64,000 bases of DNA from contig NZ_SOSI01000002.1 of assembly GCF_029760855.1 (NCBI RefSeq), positions 310,001 through 374,000 of the forward strand, in the 5' to 3' direction. The translations under genes were made by a program, and so were the position numbers. The notes under the pieces were generated by a model. That model made no database searches, was not told the origin of the DNA, and saw nothing but the letters and a program-made list of their open reading frames with translations. Origin of the DNA: Erythrobacter litoralis. GTDB lineage: Bacteria > Pseudomonadota > Alphaproteobacteria > Sphingomonadales > Sphingomonadaceae. Shown piece by piece: positions 20,196 through 29,489 of the stretch; position 1 is the stretch's first letter, and the number at the start of each line of letters is the position of its first letter.

Positions 20196-22481
20196 ATGAA
20201 GGCCCATTTCCTGGCCAGCACCACCCCCCTTCTCGCGAGCGCCGCCCTGCTAGGCGCCTGCTCCACAATGCCCGGAGGCACCATGGATACCGCATCCGTC
20301 AGCGACACGCGCCCAAGTGCCGCCGCCGCCATTCCGCAGGGAACCGGCTATTTCGCGTCCGACAGCACATTGCCGCTGCAAGCGCCCGATTTCACCAAAA
20401 TCAGCGAAGACGATTACATCCCCGCATTCGAGCAGGGCATGGCAATCCAGTCCGCCGAGATCGACGCGATCGTGAACAATCCGGCCGCGCCGACCTTCGA
20501 GAACACCATCGTCGCGCTCGAGGAATCCGGGCGGATGCTCGGCCGTACGTCGGCGGTGTTCTACGCACTCACCGGCACGAATACGACCGACCGGCTCGAC
20601 GAGATCGATACGGAAATCGGGCCGAAGCTTACCGCGCATTACGATGCGATCTCGCTCAACCCCGCCCTCTTTGAGCGTGTCAAGGCCGTCTACGACAACC
20701 GCGCCGCGATGAATATGTCGCAGGAAGACGCCAAGCTGCTCGAAGATACCTATGAAGGCATGGTCCACGCCGGGGCAATGCTGACCGATGCGCAGCGTGA
20801 GCGGGTGAAGGCGATCAATTCTGAACTGACCACGCTGACAACTGAATTTAGCCAGACGCTTCGTGCGGCAACGAACGAACAACCGCTGATCCTCGACAGC
20901 CGCGACCAGCTTGCCGGCCTGTCCGATGCCGATATCAAGGCGGCTGCCGATCTCGCCGCGGAACGCGGCATGCCGGGCAAGTTCGCCATCGCGCTTCAGA
21001 ACACAACCCAGCAGCCGCTCCTTCCGGCGATGGATGATCGCGAAGCGCGCGAGAAGCTGTTCATGCAGTCCTACCATCGGGCAGACGGCACCAATCCTGA
21101 ATACGACACTCGCACTTTGGTCGCTCGCATCGCCACGCTGCGCGCGGAGAAGGCCGCACTGTTCGGCGAGGACGACTGGGCGACCTATGCGATGTGGGAT
21201 CGGATGGCCGAAAACCCGCAGACCGCGCTCGATTTCATGGGCCAGATGGTCCCCGCCCTCGCCGCCACCCAGCGGCGCGAGGCGGCCATGCTCAATGAAG
21301 TCATCGCTAGCGAAGGCGGCAATTTCGATGTTCAGCCGTGGGACTGGTACCGCTATGCCAACGAGGTGAAGGCACAGCGCTTCGACCTCGATGAAGACGC
21401 GGTGATGGAGTATTTCCAGCTCGACAAGGTTTTGGAAGACGGCGTGTTCTATGCCGCCAACCAGCTTTACGGCCTCACCTTCGAAAAGCGCACCGATCTT
21501 CCGGTCTACCACCCGGACGTGACGACCTATACAATCAATGACCGCGATGGATCGCTTCTCGGCATCTTCTATTTCGACCCGTTCCAACGGCCTTCGAAAC
21601 GCGGCGGCGCGTGGATGTCGAACTTCGTCGATCAGAGCCATCTGCGCGGTACGAAGCCCGTTATCTACAACGTGTTGAACATCCCGAAGGCACCTGAGGG
21701 CCAAACGCAGCTCGTTAGCTTCGACAACGCCAACACCATGTTCCACGAATTCGGCCACGCCCTGCACGGCTTCTTCGCGGATCAGAAGTATGCCAGCCTT
21801 TCCGGTACGGCGACGGCGCGCGACTTCGTCGAATATCCGAGCCAGGTTAATGAGATGTGGGCGACCTACCCCTCGGTGCTGAGCAATTATGCCAAGCATT
21901 ACGAAACCGGCGAGACCATCCCCGACGAGATGATCGAAAAGATCGAGGCGGCGGGCCGCTTCAACCAGGGCTACGATTTCGGCGAAGTCGTCGAAGCTGC
22001 ATTGCTCGACATGAAGTGGAGCGCCCTGTCGGCCGAAGAAGCCGCCGCGATCGATACGCCGGAGGAAGTTGACGCTTTCGAACGGCGTTCGCTGGAGGAA
22101 CTGGGCCTCGAGATCGACTTGGTGCCGCCGCGCTATCGCAGCACCTATTTCAACCATATCTTCAGTTCGCCGTCGGGCTACAGTGCCGGCTATTACAGCT
22201 ATCTGTGGACCGAAATGCTCGATCGCGACAGCCGCAGGTGGTTCATGGAAAATGGCGGCCTTACCCGTGAGAACGGCGACCATTATCGCGAAACCGTGCT
22301 GAGCCGCGGCGGAACGATGGACTATTTCAAGATGTTCGAAAACTTCGCGGGCCGGCGTCCCGACGTGCAGCCGATGCTCGAAGCGCGCGGACTAGTCCCG
22401 GGCGACGAGGAAACGGGCGCGGTCGCCGATGACGGCCCCGCCACTGCTACCGATGCCGGAAGCGGTACGATCGGCAACTGA
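20196..22481 (+). CDS. M3 family zinc metallopeptidase (Dcp-like peptidyl-dipeptidase), lipoprotein
   Basis: 761-aa secreted peptidase. It has a lipoprotein signal (LLASAALLGAC) and the M3 zinc motif HEFGHALHGFF (HExxH at 517-521), with the glutamate ligand in the downstream EYPSQVNEMWA region. Homology follows oligopeptidase A/Dcp over the full length (E. coli Dcp 681 aa), and the C-terminal half has the expected YYSYLWTEMLDRD. It probably removes dipeptides from short peptides in the periplasm. ATG 20196 is chosen: GGAGAG lies 3 nt upstream of the start codon region and the signal peptide begins here. A terminator follows. Confidence 0.95.
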   Translation: MKAHFLASTTPLLASAALLGACSTMPGGTMDTASVSDTRPSAAAAIPQGTGYFASDSTLPLQAPDFTKISEDDYIPAFEQGMAIQSAEIDAIVNNPAAPTFENTIVALEESGRMLGRTSAVFYALTGTNTTDRLDEIDTEIGPKLTAHYDAISLNPALFERVKAVYDNRAAMNMSQEDAKLLEDTYEGMVHAGAMLTDAQRERVKAINSELTTLTTEFSQTLRAATNEQPLILDSRDQLAGLSDADIKAAADLAAERGMPGKFAIALQNTTQQPLLPAMDDREAREKLFMQSYHRADGTNPEYDTRTLVARIATLRAEKAALFGEDDWATYAMWDRMAENPQTALDFMGQMVPALAATQRREAAMLNEVIASEGGNFDVQPWDWYRYANEVKAQRFDLDEDAVMEYFQLDKVLEDGVFYAANQLYGLTFEKRTDLPVYHPDVTTYTINDRDGSLLGIFYFDPFQRPSKRGGAWMSNFVDQSHLRGTKPVIYNVLNIPKAPEGQTQLVSFDNANTMFHEFGHALHGFFADQKYASLSGTATARDFVEYPSQVNEMWATYPSVLSNYAKHYETGETIPDEMIEKIEAAGRFNQGYDFGEVVEAALLDMKWSALSAEEAAAIDTPEEVDAFERRSLEELGLEIDLVPPRYRSTYFNHIFSSPSGYSAGYYSYLWTEMLDRDSRRWFMENGGLTRENGDHYRETVLSRGGTMDYFKMFENFAGRRPDVQPMLEARGLVPGDEETGAVADDGPATATDAGSGTIGN

Positions 22482-22498
22482 TGTCCTGAACTTGTTTG

Positions 22499-22537
22499 AA
22501 AAGGCCCGCCGTGGTTTCTGCCACGGCGGGCCTTTTT
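22499..22537 (+). terminator. Rho-independent terminator (bidirectional)
   Basis: GGCCCGCCGTGG (22503-22514) pairs perfectly with CCACGGCGGGCC (22521-22532) around a TTTCTG loop and is followed by TTTTTT. AAAA lies on the left side, so it can also end the convergent gene at 22545. Confidence 0.93.
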
Positions 22538-22544
22538 TCGGCGA

Positions 22545-23540
22545 TCAGAAAAGTTCGTGGCGCAGCGGAAGGTCTAGGCCGGACTGCTCGATTATCGCGC
22601 CGATCCACTGCCCTACCTGCTCGAGTTCCTCTTCGAAGCGCGGATCGCTGGACGTATTATCGCCCGCATATACAACGCCCGATTTTGCGTGACTTGCAAA
22701 CAGGGGCGAATTCGCGCGCGCAATTGCATCTTCTTCAGAGATACGTGCGCCAGCAAAAGCGTTAGCCGCCTTCAGCGTCCGCGCACGTTCGCCGTCGAAA
22801 CGGTCGCCGTCCAAGACCGACAGACGGTCTTTGGAAACATTCCTCACTTGCCCGGCAAGATGAAGGGCGAACCACCGTTGTGCTAGGAACCAAGCGATAC
22901 CAGCAGCTTGCATGTCGGTCATACAAAACGTTTCCCGCGCATCCATGCCCAGATCGACGCCGGCATAGCTCTGCATCTCTAACAACAATTGACGACCCCA
23001 GCGACGCCCCATCAATCCCTTTCGCGCAACCGCCCGCAGAAACTGGGGCAGGCTGTTCGTCATGAGGATGGCCCGGGACCCGGGCAATGCGCCGAGCAAT
23101 GCGGGCATCAGGCGGTTCGCATGATTGGTCGGCTTGATGAACGCGACCGCTTCATTGGCATGCGGACGGGCTAGAAGGGCAACGAGCGGTCGAATAAGAT
23201 GGTCGGCCGCTCCACGCGCGTTGACGATACTGGCGATGATACCCGGCTCGCTCAATCCCAGCGCGCTGCCGGGATTGTCGAGCGCACGAACGAGAAGAGT
23301 CGACCGGCAGAAGGCGGTGTGAAAAATGAAGCAGATTCTCGAAGTTTCCGCGCCATACGCTTCCACGTTTTCCCAGCTCACGGTTAGGCGATCTGATGGC
23401 GAGACCTGCCGGTCGGCCAGAAAAGCGGGCGCGTCGAAATCATCACGCGCTATTCGAATGAACTCCACTGTCCTGGCGGAAACATCGACTCGATGCGGTA
23501 GCCATTCCGGATTGCTGAAAGGGTTTGACGAGGAGGGCAT
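22545..23540 (-). CDS. Hypothetical protein, possibly sulfotransferase-like
   Basis: 331-aa protein with no signal peptide or membrane segment. A strand-loop-helix near residue 70, FIFHTAFCRSTLLVRAL, resembles the PAPS-binding phosphate loop of sulfotransferase-fold proteins, with later FIKPTNHANRL and GSRAILM segments in plausible positions for the second PAPS motif. The canonical TxRSGTT-type loop is not exact, so this is a tentative fold suggestion. It is a single gene convergent with the M3 peptidase, sharing its terminator. Confidence 0.7.
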   Translation of the reverse strand: MPSSSNPFSNPEWLPHRVDVSARTVEFIRIARDDFDAPAFLADRQVSPSDRLTVSWENVEAYGAETSRICFIFHTAFCRSTLLVRALDNPGSALGLSEPGIIASIVNARGAADHLIRPLVALLARPHANEAVAFIKPTNHANRLMPALLGALPGSRAILMTNSLPQFLRAVARKGLMGRRWGRQLLLEMQSYAGVDLGMDARETFCMTDMQAAGIAWFLAQRWFALHLAGQVRNVSKDRLSVLDGDRFDGERARTLKAANAFAGARISEEDAIARANSPLFASHAKSGVVYAGDNTSSDPRFEEELEQVGQWIGAIIEQSGLDLPLRHELF

Positions 23541-23602
23541 GACCCCGCCTTACCGGCCAACGCAGAACTCGCCAACGTTCGCGCGTGAATCAGCGAAAGC
23601 TG

Positions 23603-23899
23603 TCAACCGCCCAGCTTGCCGCGCCATGCGAGCGATTTGCGGTTGAGTTCGCCCAGTTCCTTCTCTCCGCTGACCGCCTTACGTCCAAGCTCTATCGCAG
23701 TCTGCAATTGAACATCTGTAGCGTTGCGATAGGCGGGCGAGGCGATTGCGTCCTTCCATTTGCCGCCTACGGCATTGTCGAGCAGAATACGCTGAAAACA
23801 GTGGTCGAACTGCACCGGCCAGCCACGGTCGGAAGCGAGGCTGGGCATTGTTTCGCGGGTGAGGTCGAACCACTCCTCGATAAGTTTATCGCTGGCCAT
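23603..23899 (-). CDS. Conserved small hypothetical protein
   Basis: 98-aa soluble, mostly helical protein beginning MASDKLIEEWFDLTRETMP and containing FDHCFQRILLDNAVGGKW. The composition (Trp, Cys and His at structured positions) and codon use look like a real gene rather than a shadow. It lies between two minus-strand genes, 40 nt after the GH19-type gene, and may be cotranscribed with it. I cannot assign a function. Confidence 0.65.
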   Translation of the reverse strand: MASDKLIEEWFDLTRETMPSLASDRGWPVQFDHCFQRILLDNAVGGKWKDAIASPAYRNATDVQLQTAIELGRKAVSGEKELGELNRKSLAWRGKLGG

Positions 23900-23939
23900 G
23901 GCGAAAAAACGCGTTTGCGGCTTGGAGGTGCCGTTCGGT

Positions 23940-24752
23940 TCACCTTCGTAGAAGTTCGGCCCAGGTTATCCGCCCGACAATACCGTCAGAAGCCATACCC
24001 TTATCTACTTGAAACAGCTGAACCGCAGCCGAGGTAACCGGTCCGAATTCGCCGTCTTCGCGCAGGCCCAGCTGCGTCTGCAGGAAACGCACGGTCTCGC
24101 CCCGATCACCTATACGTATCGTCCTTCGATGGGCGGCCTGCCCGCTCTGTCCGCTTTCCTCGTGCGAAATCGCCGCCCAGAATTGCTTGCCCAGACCAGC
24201 GATATCGGCGGCACGATCCAACCGGTTGATAACCCGCCTCGCGCCGAACCAGTCGTTCGTGGTGTCGTTCAGATAGTCGCCGAGCCGCTTTCCGGTGAAG
24301 GTTCCAAGGATCGCCCCATCGATCAGTATCTGCGCGGCGACGTTCGGGTACAGGGCTATGTCGGGTTCCGAGACGAGATCGAAGCCGGTCCGCTCGCTCC
24401 AGTCCGCATAGTTCGCCCGGCCGGTCAACTGCACGAAGCCGCGACCATGGAAGCGCGCCCCGTCGCCCGGCTCTACGTTTCCGAGCGCGCGACCTACAGC
24501 AGTTTGCGGGCCATAGCGGCGCTCGAAGTAGGCCGCTCCGCCATATTCGTCGATCGCCGCCATAGTGGCCGCAGTTTCATGATAGGCTGTGCTGAGAAGG
24601 TAGGCGAGCCAGCGATCATCTTCGCCCGCATGGCCTCTCTCCCAGTGATCGAGGATTGTTGCGCATCGTTCGACTTGCGAAGCAATAAGGCGGCCACCGA
24701 AGGGCCGCATCCGAATGCGAGCGAAGAAAAATTGCCTGTCGATCGAATCCAT
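23940..24752 (-). CDS. GH19-like glycoside hydrolase with peptidoglycan-binding domain
   Basis: 270-aa protein. Residues 1-190 resemble the chitinase/endolysin GH19 fold: LSTAYHETAATM carries the likely catalytic Glu (E59), and FHGRGFVQLTGRANYADWS matches the substrate-cleft signature. Residues 205-268 are a PG_binding_1 domain (IRIGDRGETVRFLQTQLGL...DGEFGPVTSAAVQLFQ). No signal peptide is evident, as in many phage endolysins, so it may be a domesticated lysin or use another route out. It starts 65 nt after the btuD stop on the same strand. Confidence 0.85.
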   Translation of the reverse strand: MDSIDRQFFFARIRMRPFGGRLIASQVERCATILDHWERGHAGEDDRWLAYLLSTAYHETAATMAAIDEYGGAAYFERRYGPQTAVGRALGNVEPGDGARFHGRGFVQLTGRANYADWSERTGFDLVSEPDIALYPNVAAQILIDGAILGTFTGKRLGDYLNDTTNDWFGARRVINRLDRAADIAGLGKQFWAAISHEESGQSGQAAHRRTIRIGDRGETVRFLQTQLGLREDGEFGPVTSAAVQLFQVDKGMASDGIVGRITWAELLRR

Positions 24753-24817
24753 GCCGTTCCTGCCTTTAAGGCGCGCGGTGCGACGCGCGGAAAGGCCCGG
24801 AAGCTGCCGCCCTCGAG

Positions 24818-25552
24818 CTAATTAGGAAAGGTCGAAAGCGCCCACCGCCCGGGCTCGCCGATCCATTCGCAGGAGACCCCGAAAACCGCGCCGATCGCTT
24901 CTTCGGATAGCGCTGCTTCGGGCGGACCGTTCTGCGCAATCCTACCGCGATCCAAGAGCAGGACATGATCCGCATGATTCCGTGCCATCGCCAGATCGTG
25001 CAGCACGATGACGACGCCGGCTCCTGCGTTTGCCACACGGCGAAGATGACCGATGAGGATCAGTTGGTGCGAAAGGTCGAGCGCCGCAAGCGGTTCGTCG
25101 GCGAGGATCCAGTCCGGCTCGCCGGCCAGCACACGTGCCAGCAAAACGCGCGCCGTTTCTCCGCCGGACAAAGATTGGGCACGCCGCGTCTGGAAGGCGT
25201 TGAGGTCCAGCGCACGGATTGCAGCATCGACAGGCTCTTGTTTTCGATCTCCGTGCGGAAATCGGCCGAGTTCGATGAGATTTCGCACAGGCACGTCCCA
25301 CGCAATTTCGGGTTGCTGCGGTAGGTATCCGATCCGGTGGGCGCGGTGCCTCGGTGTAAGATCGAGTACGTCTTGCCCGTCCAACGCAGCGGTGCCGGAG
25401 GTCGGTGAGAGCAGACCCGCAAGGCATTCGAGAAGCGACGACTTTCCCGCACCGTTGGGTCCGCAGATTGCGGTGATCGAACCCGGCGTGAGTTTGGCCG
25501 AAACGCCGTCCAGCCGCGTTCCGAGGGTTAGGCCCTTTGCTTCGAGGGTCAT
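24818..25552 (-). CDS. btuD: Cobalamin ABC transporter ATP-binding protein
   Basis: 244-aa ABC ATPase of the FecE/BtuD/HmuV class. Walker A is GPNGAGKSS (about 31-39), the signature is SLSGGE, and Walker B is WILADEP, followed by the D-loop and the H-loop LHDLAM. Sequence alone would not separate B12 from heme or siderophore import. The assignment to B12 comes from the operon behind a cobalamin riboswitch. ATG 25552 overlaps the btuC stop (ATGA). Confidence 0.9.
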   Translation of the reverse strand: MTLEAKGLTLGTRLDGVSAKLTPGSITAICGPNGAGKSSLLECLAGLLSPTSGTAALDGQDVLDLTPRHRAHRIGYLPQQPEIAWDVPVRNLIELGRFPHGDRKQEPVDAAIRALDLNAFQTRRAQSLSGGETARVLLARVLAGEPDWILADEPLAALDLSHQLILIGHLRRVANAGAGVVIVLHDLAMARNHADHVLLLDRGRIAQNGPPEAALSEEAIGAVFGVSCEWIGEPGRWALSTFPN

Positions 25553-26502
25553 GCGAGTCCCCTGCGCATCCGCAGCAAAAGCCAGAGAAAGAATGGCGCG
25601 CCGAGCAGGCTTAGAGCGATGCCCAACCGTAGTTCGGTAACCAGCGGCAGGATCCGCACCACGCTATCGGCAACGAGGACCAGTAGTGCCCCTGCAAGAG
25701 CGCTTGGCAGGATAAGCTGCGATGGCCGGCTGTCGGTCAGTGGGCGGACCAAGTGTGGCACGATCAACCCGACGAAGCCGATAATACCGGCAACCGCGAC
25801 GCCGGCCCCGACCGTCAGGCCGATGCCGATAACCAGCAGCCAGAGCAGGCGCCCGGTATCGACACCGAGCGAGCGCGCCGCCGCATCGCCTAGGGTGAGC
25901 GCGTCGAGCGCTTTTCCGGCTCGCCACAGGATCGCTATTCCAAACAAAACGAGCGGCGCGGCTATTCCCACTTCGCGCCAGCTGCGATCGGTCAGTGCGC
26001 CGTTTAGCCAGAGCACGATCTCGCTCATCGCGAAAGCATTGGGTGCCATCGAAATGGCGAATGCGGTCAGCGCGCCTGCGAGGCTTGCGATCATCAGGCC
26101 GGCGAGAGTGAACAGCGCGATCCCACCCGTTCGTCCGGCAATCGCGGCGAGAAGCGCCATTGCCCCGCCCGCTCCGACGAGCGCGAAAAGTGGAAGCAGA
26201 TAGGGGCTTGCTGCATAGCCGAAGAACAGCGCTGTAACGGCGCCTAGCGCTGCGCCCGGGGCGATGCCGAACAGGCCGGGGTCGGCCAACGGATTGCGTA
26301 GATAGCCCTGCATGGCCGCCCCGCTTGCGCCCAGTCCCGCGCCGACGACGATCGCCAGGACGGCGCGCGGCAATCGCAGTTCACCGAGGATCAGCGCAGC
26401 GTTCGGAGTGACGGCTGGATCGATCCAGACACGGCCGGCGAGCAGCGAAAGCGGCATGGCGAACAACAGCAGGATCGCGAAGACGAGGGTGGCGCGGCTC
26501 AC
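25549..26502 (-). CDS. btuC: Cobalamin ABC transporter permease
   Basis: 317-aa inner-membrane permease of the FecCD family, with about nine to ten hydrophobic segments and the typical RLPRAVLAIVVGAGLGASG and YLRNPLADPGLFGI signatures. The upstream frame is open, but GTG 26502 is the start: it overlaps the btuF stop by 4 nt (GTGA) and gives the hydrophobic N-terminus MSRATLVFAILLLF. It forms the channel for B12 with BtuD and BtuF. Confidence 0.92.
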   Translation of the reverse strand: MSRATLVFAILLLFAMPLSLLAGRVWIDPAVTPNAALILGELRLPRAVLAIVVGAGLGASGAAMQGYLRNPLADPGLFGIAPGAALGAVTALFFGYAASPYLLPLFALVGAGGAMALLAAIAGRTGGIALFTLAGLMIASLAGALTAFAISMAPNAFAMSEIVLWLNGALTDRSWREVGIAAPLVLFGIAILWRAGKALDALTLGDAAARSLGVDTGRLLWLLVIGIGLTVGAGVAVAGIIGFVGLIVPHLVRPLTDSRPSQLILPSALAGALLVLVADSVVRILPLVTELRLGIALSLLGAPFFLWLLLRMRRGLA

Positions 26503-27314
26503 GGCGCGACCGCGCGGCGGATTTCCGCAAGCCGCTCGGCAGCGCGGATGATGGTCGGCCCGCCACAATACAGCAGGCGCGTATCGAGCATTTCGCGCCG
26601 CATCGCGGGTAGATTATCCAATACCGGATGGCGCTGCCCCTCCTCGCTTCCGGCAACCAGCAAAACCTCCGGCGGATCGGCGACGACCTGTTCCAGCGGG
26701 AGGTAGTCAGCCTGTGCCATGTTGCGGTTCGCGGAGTAGCTGGAGAAACCCGTGCTGCGCAGCAAATCAATAATAAGAGAGGTTTTTCCTGGGACGATCC
26801 CGCCGGGCTGCCACAAAGCAGCCTCGACAGATTCCGCGCTGGATCGCGCCTCCGCCAGCGCCAGCTCAATACTCCGAACCAGTCTGTCACCCCGGTCCGG
26901 ATGCCCCGCCAGCGCTGCAAGGTCTTGCACCTGCGCTTCGCTTTCAGCGATGGACGAAGCTGCCCCGAACATGACGACCCGCAAGCCGAGATCGTCCATC
27001 GCCGCTTTCGTCGCGGGCGCGATAAAGGTGGAGGCGACCACCACATCGGGATCCAAGGCTAGCACCTCCTCCACCGTACCCCCCGTCGCCGGGTAGCGCG
27101 CCGCCTCGGCAGCGGGCATGGAGGTGCTCCGCGGATCCTTGCTGTAGTGCGAGATGGCGAGCAGCTGGCCCGGTTCGGTCACGCGCGCGAGGATCGCATC
27201 GGTGCAGGGATTGAGACTGACAATGGTCGGCGATGCCCTCTCGGCAGGCGGCGTCGGCGCACCGCTCGCGCATCCGGCGAGCAGCACTGCCAGCGCCGCC
27301 GCTAGCCGCGTCAC
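26499..27314 (-). CDS. btuF: Cobalamin-binding periplasmic protein
   Basis: 271-aa substrate-binding protein of the TroA/BtuF class. It starts with a lipoprotein-like signal (LAAALAVLLAGCAS), then SLNPCTDAIL, the conserved GGTVEEVLALDPDVVVAS segment and a long linking helix, as in BtuF. The frame is open upstream into btuB, but GTG 27314 overlaps the btuB stop (GTGA), which fixes the start and suggests coupled translation. It delivers B12 from the outer-membrane receptor to BtuC. Confidence 0.92.
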   Translation of the reverse strand: MTRLAAALAVLLAGCASGAPTPPAERASPTIVSLNPCTDAILARVTEPGQLLAISHYSKDPRSTSMPAAEAARYPATGGTVEEVLALDPDVVVASTFIAPATKAAMDDLGLRVVMFGAASSIAESEAQVQDLAALAGHPDRGDRLVRSIELALAEARSSAESVEAALWQPGGIVPGKTSLIIDLLRSTGFSSYSANRNMAQADYLPLEQVVADPPEVLLVAGSEEGQRHPVLDNLPAMRREMLDTRLLYCGGPTIIRAAERLAEIRRAVAP

Positions 27315-29176
27315 ATCCGCGCCCTCACCCCGACGAACGCGCCCCGCCCCGGCGTGTTGTAGCCGAACACGGTCTGGTAATTCGCGTCGAACACATTCTC
27401 TACCCGGCCATACAGTTCCAGGTTCTCGCCGAATTCGTAAGCCGCCCGCAGGTCGAGCACTTCGTATCCGTCCAGTCGGCGTGTGTTTGCCGCGTTGTCG
27501 TAACTCGCGCCCGATATGCGCAAATCCGCACCCAACTTCAGGGCGAAGCCGGTCCGCCAGTGGGCGAACAGGGTTCCGAAATGACGGGGCCGGCGGGCGA
27601 GGCGAAGGTCCGTTAAGCGGTCCTCGGCATCGACGAAGGCGTAGACTGCGGCGATACGCAGACCCTCTAGCAAATCGATACCTGCCTCGGCTTCCAAGCC
27701 CTGCGCGCGAGCCTCGGCAGTGTTTTGATACACCCCGTTCGGCCGCGCCTCGGTAAAGGCAAAGCCGATGAGATCGTCGCTTGTCCTGCGAAATCCGGTA
27801 AGCGCGACATACACGCCGCGATCCCGCTCCCCCCGCTCGACCCCGATGTCGATGCTCGTGCTTTCTTCCGGCCGAAGGTCGCGGTTCCCGTAGAAGGAAT
27901 AGAGCTGGTAGAGCGAGGGCGCCTTGAACCCTTCCCCGATGCTCGCGCGCACACGCCATTCGGGCGAAAGGCGATAGCTTGCATCGCCGCCGAAGCTCGT
28001 ATGACTGCCGAAGAGTTCGTGATCGTCCACCCGCCCCCCGGCATGGACCGCAAGATTGCCCATCACCCAGCCGAGCTGGGCGTAGGCTCCGGTGATCTCG
28101 ACATCCGCCGCTTCTTCGAAGTCGACGTCGTAGCTGGTCCATTCGTGCTCGCCGCCGAATGCCACCGAAAGGCCGCCGAGAAGGCGATATTCGCCGCGCA
28201 GTTGCAAACGGTCGGATCGCCCGTTGCTCGCGAAAGTCGATTGGTTCTCGGAATCCAGGTTGTCGCGCTCGGTCCGCGAGAGGCTGTATGCGCCGCGCAA
28301 GGTGAGGTCGTTGCCGTAATAGGCGAGACCGATATCGCCGAACGCCTCCTCGGTTTCCTGTGTGTCGAGACTGTCGACAAGGGCGAAAGGCGCTTCCGAC
28401 TGGAAGCCGTCTATGTCTAGCCGCGAGGAACGATAGTTGGCGTGGGCGAACAACTCCAAGGTCGGCGCGAGATCGACAAAGGTGGTCGAGCCGACCGCGA
28501 ACTGTTCGTACCCGTCATTCTCCGTGCCGCTTTCGGCGGCGGAAAAGCCGTCGGTCTGGAGCCACGACCCGATCAGGCCGACGAACAGGCCATCGTTCCC
28601 CGCCCCTGCCGAGACATTGGCGAGGAAGGTGTCGCGCGCGCCGTATTCCACGGTCCCTTCCATGCCGGTTTGCGCGCGGGTGGTGATGTCGATCACCCCG
28701 CCCACCGCGTCCGAGCCCCAGATCGTGCTGTTCGAGCCGCGCAGGATGTCGAACTTGGCGACGGTGGGTGAAAGGAGGTTGCCGAAATCGTAGGCGCCGG
28801 AGGTGGAGGCCGGGTCGGCTACACGCACCCCGTCGATCAGCACGAGCAATTGCTCTGGCGAGGCACCCCGCACATTGACGCTGGTCAGGCTGCCGAGGCC
28901 GCCGCTGCGCGAGAAGGAAAGGCCGGGTGTGCGCCGGAGGACGCGGGTGACGTCCGCCCCCTGCACGTCCTCGATTTCCTCGCGCTCGATCACGGTGATC
29001 GGCTGGCCGGTATTGCGAATGTCAGTGCCGAGACCGTTGGCGGTGACGGTTATGGTCGGCTCGATGGCAAGCGGCGTGAGGACGATCTCTTCGTCGACCG
29101 AGTCGCTTTCGGCGACATCCTGCGCAGACAGAGGCGCGGCCAGCGCGGCGGAAAGCAAAAACGGATATTTGTACAC
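27311..29176 (-). CDS. btuB: TonB-dependent vitamin B12 receptor
   Basis: 621-aa outer-membrane receptor. Short signal peptide (LLSAALAAPLSAQ), TonB box ITVTANG near residue 42, plug domain (VTRVLRRTPGLSFSRSGG, VNVRGASPEQLLVLIDG, ILRGSNSTIWGSDAVGGVI) and a 22-strand-type barrel ending in ARM. First gene of btuBFCD. Start GTG 29176 has GGAG 6 nt upstream. It lies about 100 nt downstream of a cobalamin riboswitch, so it should be switched off by adenosylcobalamin; this supports B12 as substrate. Confidence 0.95.
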   Translation of the reverse strand: MYKYPFLLSAALAAPLSAQDVAESDSVDEEIVLTPLAIEPTITVTANGLGTDIRNTGQPITVIEREEIEDVQGADVTRVLRRTPGLSFSRSGGLGSLTSVNVRGASPEQLLVLIDGVRVADPASTSGAYDFGNLLSPTVAKFDILRGSNSTIWGSDAVGGVIDITTRAQTGMEGTVEYGARDTFLANVSAGAGNDGLFVGLIGSWLQTDGFSAAESGTENDGYEQFAVGSTTFVDLAPTLELFAHANYRSSRLDIDGFQSEAPFALVDSLDTQETEEAFGDIGLAYYGNDLTLRGAYSLSRTERDNLDSENQSTFASNGRSDRLQLRGEYRLLGGLSVAFGGEHEWTSYDVDFEEAADVEITGAYAQLGWVMGNLAVHAGGRVDDHELFGSHTSFGGDASYRLSPEWRVRASIGEGFKAPSLYQLYSFYGNRDLRPEESTSIDIGVERGERDRGVYVALTGFRRTSDDLIGFAFTEARPNGVYQNTAEARAQGLEAEAGIDLLEGLRIAAVYAFVDAEDRLTDLRLARRPRHFGTLFAHWRTGFALKLGADLRISGASYDNAANTRRLDGYEVLDLRAAYEFGENLELYGRVENVFDANYQTVFGYNTPGRGAFVGVRARM

Positions 29177-29269
29177 GTGTCACTCCGATCACAAGCGATG
29201 CCGCTCATGACGGGAGGGAGCGGAATTGCTCCATCCACGCGTGCCCTCGGTACACCCCGCCCGCGGCCG

Positions 29270-29440
29270 AACGACAGGCATGGGCAGGTCTCCTGGCTTC
29301 CCGGATCACAGGCCTCGCCCCGCCTTCCCGCCGGCCCGAAAGCGTGGCAGTGGCATGTTGGAGCGCGCCTCCCCGGTCACAGTTGCGGGGGCAGCCGGGG
29401 TTGTTTGCCCCGTTCCCTCTTAGGGCGCACCGAAGCGCGC
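29270..29440 (-). ncRNA. Cobalamin (B12) riboswitch upstream of btuB
   Basis: All conserved blocks appear in order on the minus strand: GAGGGAAC (near 29411-29419), CTGCCCCCGCAACTGTGA (29377-29394), ATGCCACTG (29348-29356) and the B12 box AAGCCAGGAGACCTGCC (29283-29299). The element ends about 95 nt before the btuB GTG, so it leaves room for an expression platform. No U-rich terminator is visible there, which suggests translational control. Confidence 0.95.
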
Positions 29441-29460
29441 CAACCCGTGCCTTGGCGGCG

Positions 29461-29489
29461 CGCTTAGGCGCGGCTTTACCGTCCGTCAA
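29461..29489 (-). promoter_or_regulatory. Probable promoter of the riboswitch-btuBFCD transcript
   Basis: On the minus strand TTGACG (29484-29489) and TAAGCG (29461-29466) are 17 bp apart. The predicted start near 29455 lies just upstream of the first riboswitch helix, which supports it. The -10 match is weak. Confidence 0.5.

Noticed and set aside
20250-22283. Long minus-strand open frame opposite the M3 peptidase
   Set aside because: Shadow of a well-supported lipoprotein peptidase gene; composition is unlike a real protein (Arg/His/Val-rich, no motifs).
17989-24752. Prophage remnant spanning the two lysin-like genes
   Set aside because: No capsid, tail, terminase or integrase genes lie between; the intervening genes are ordinary chromosomal ones.
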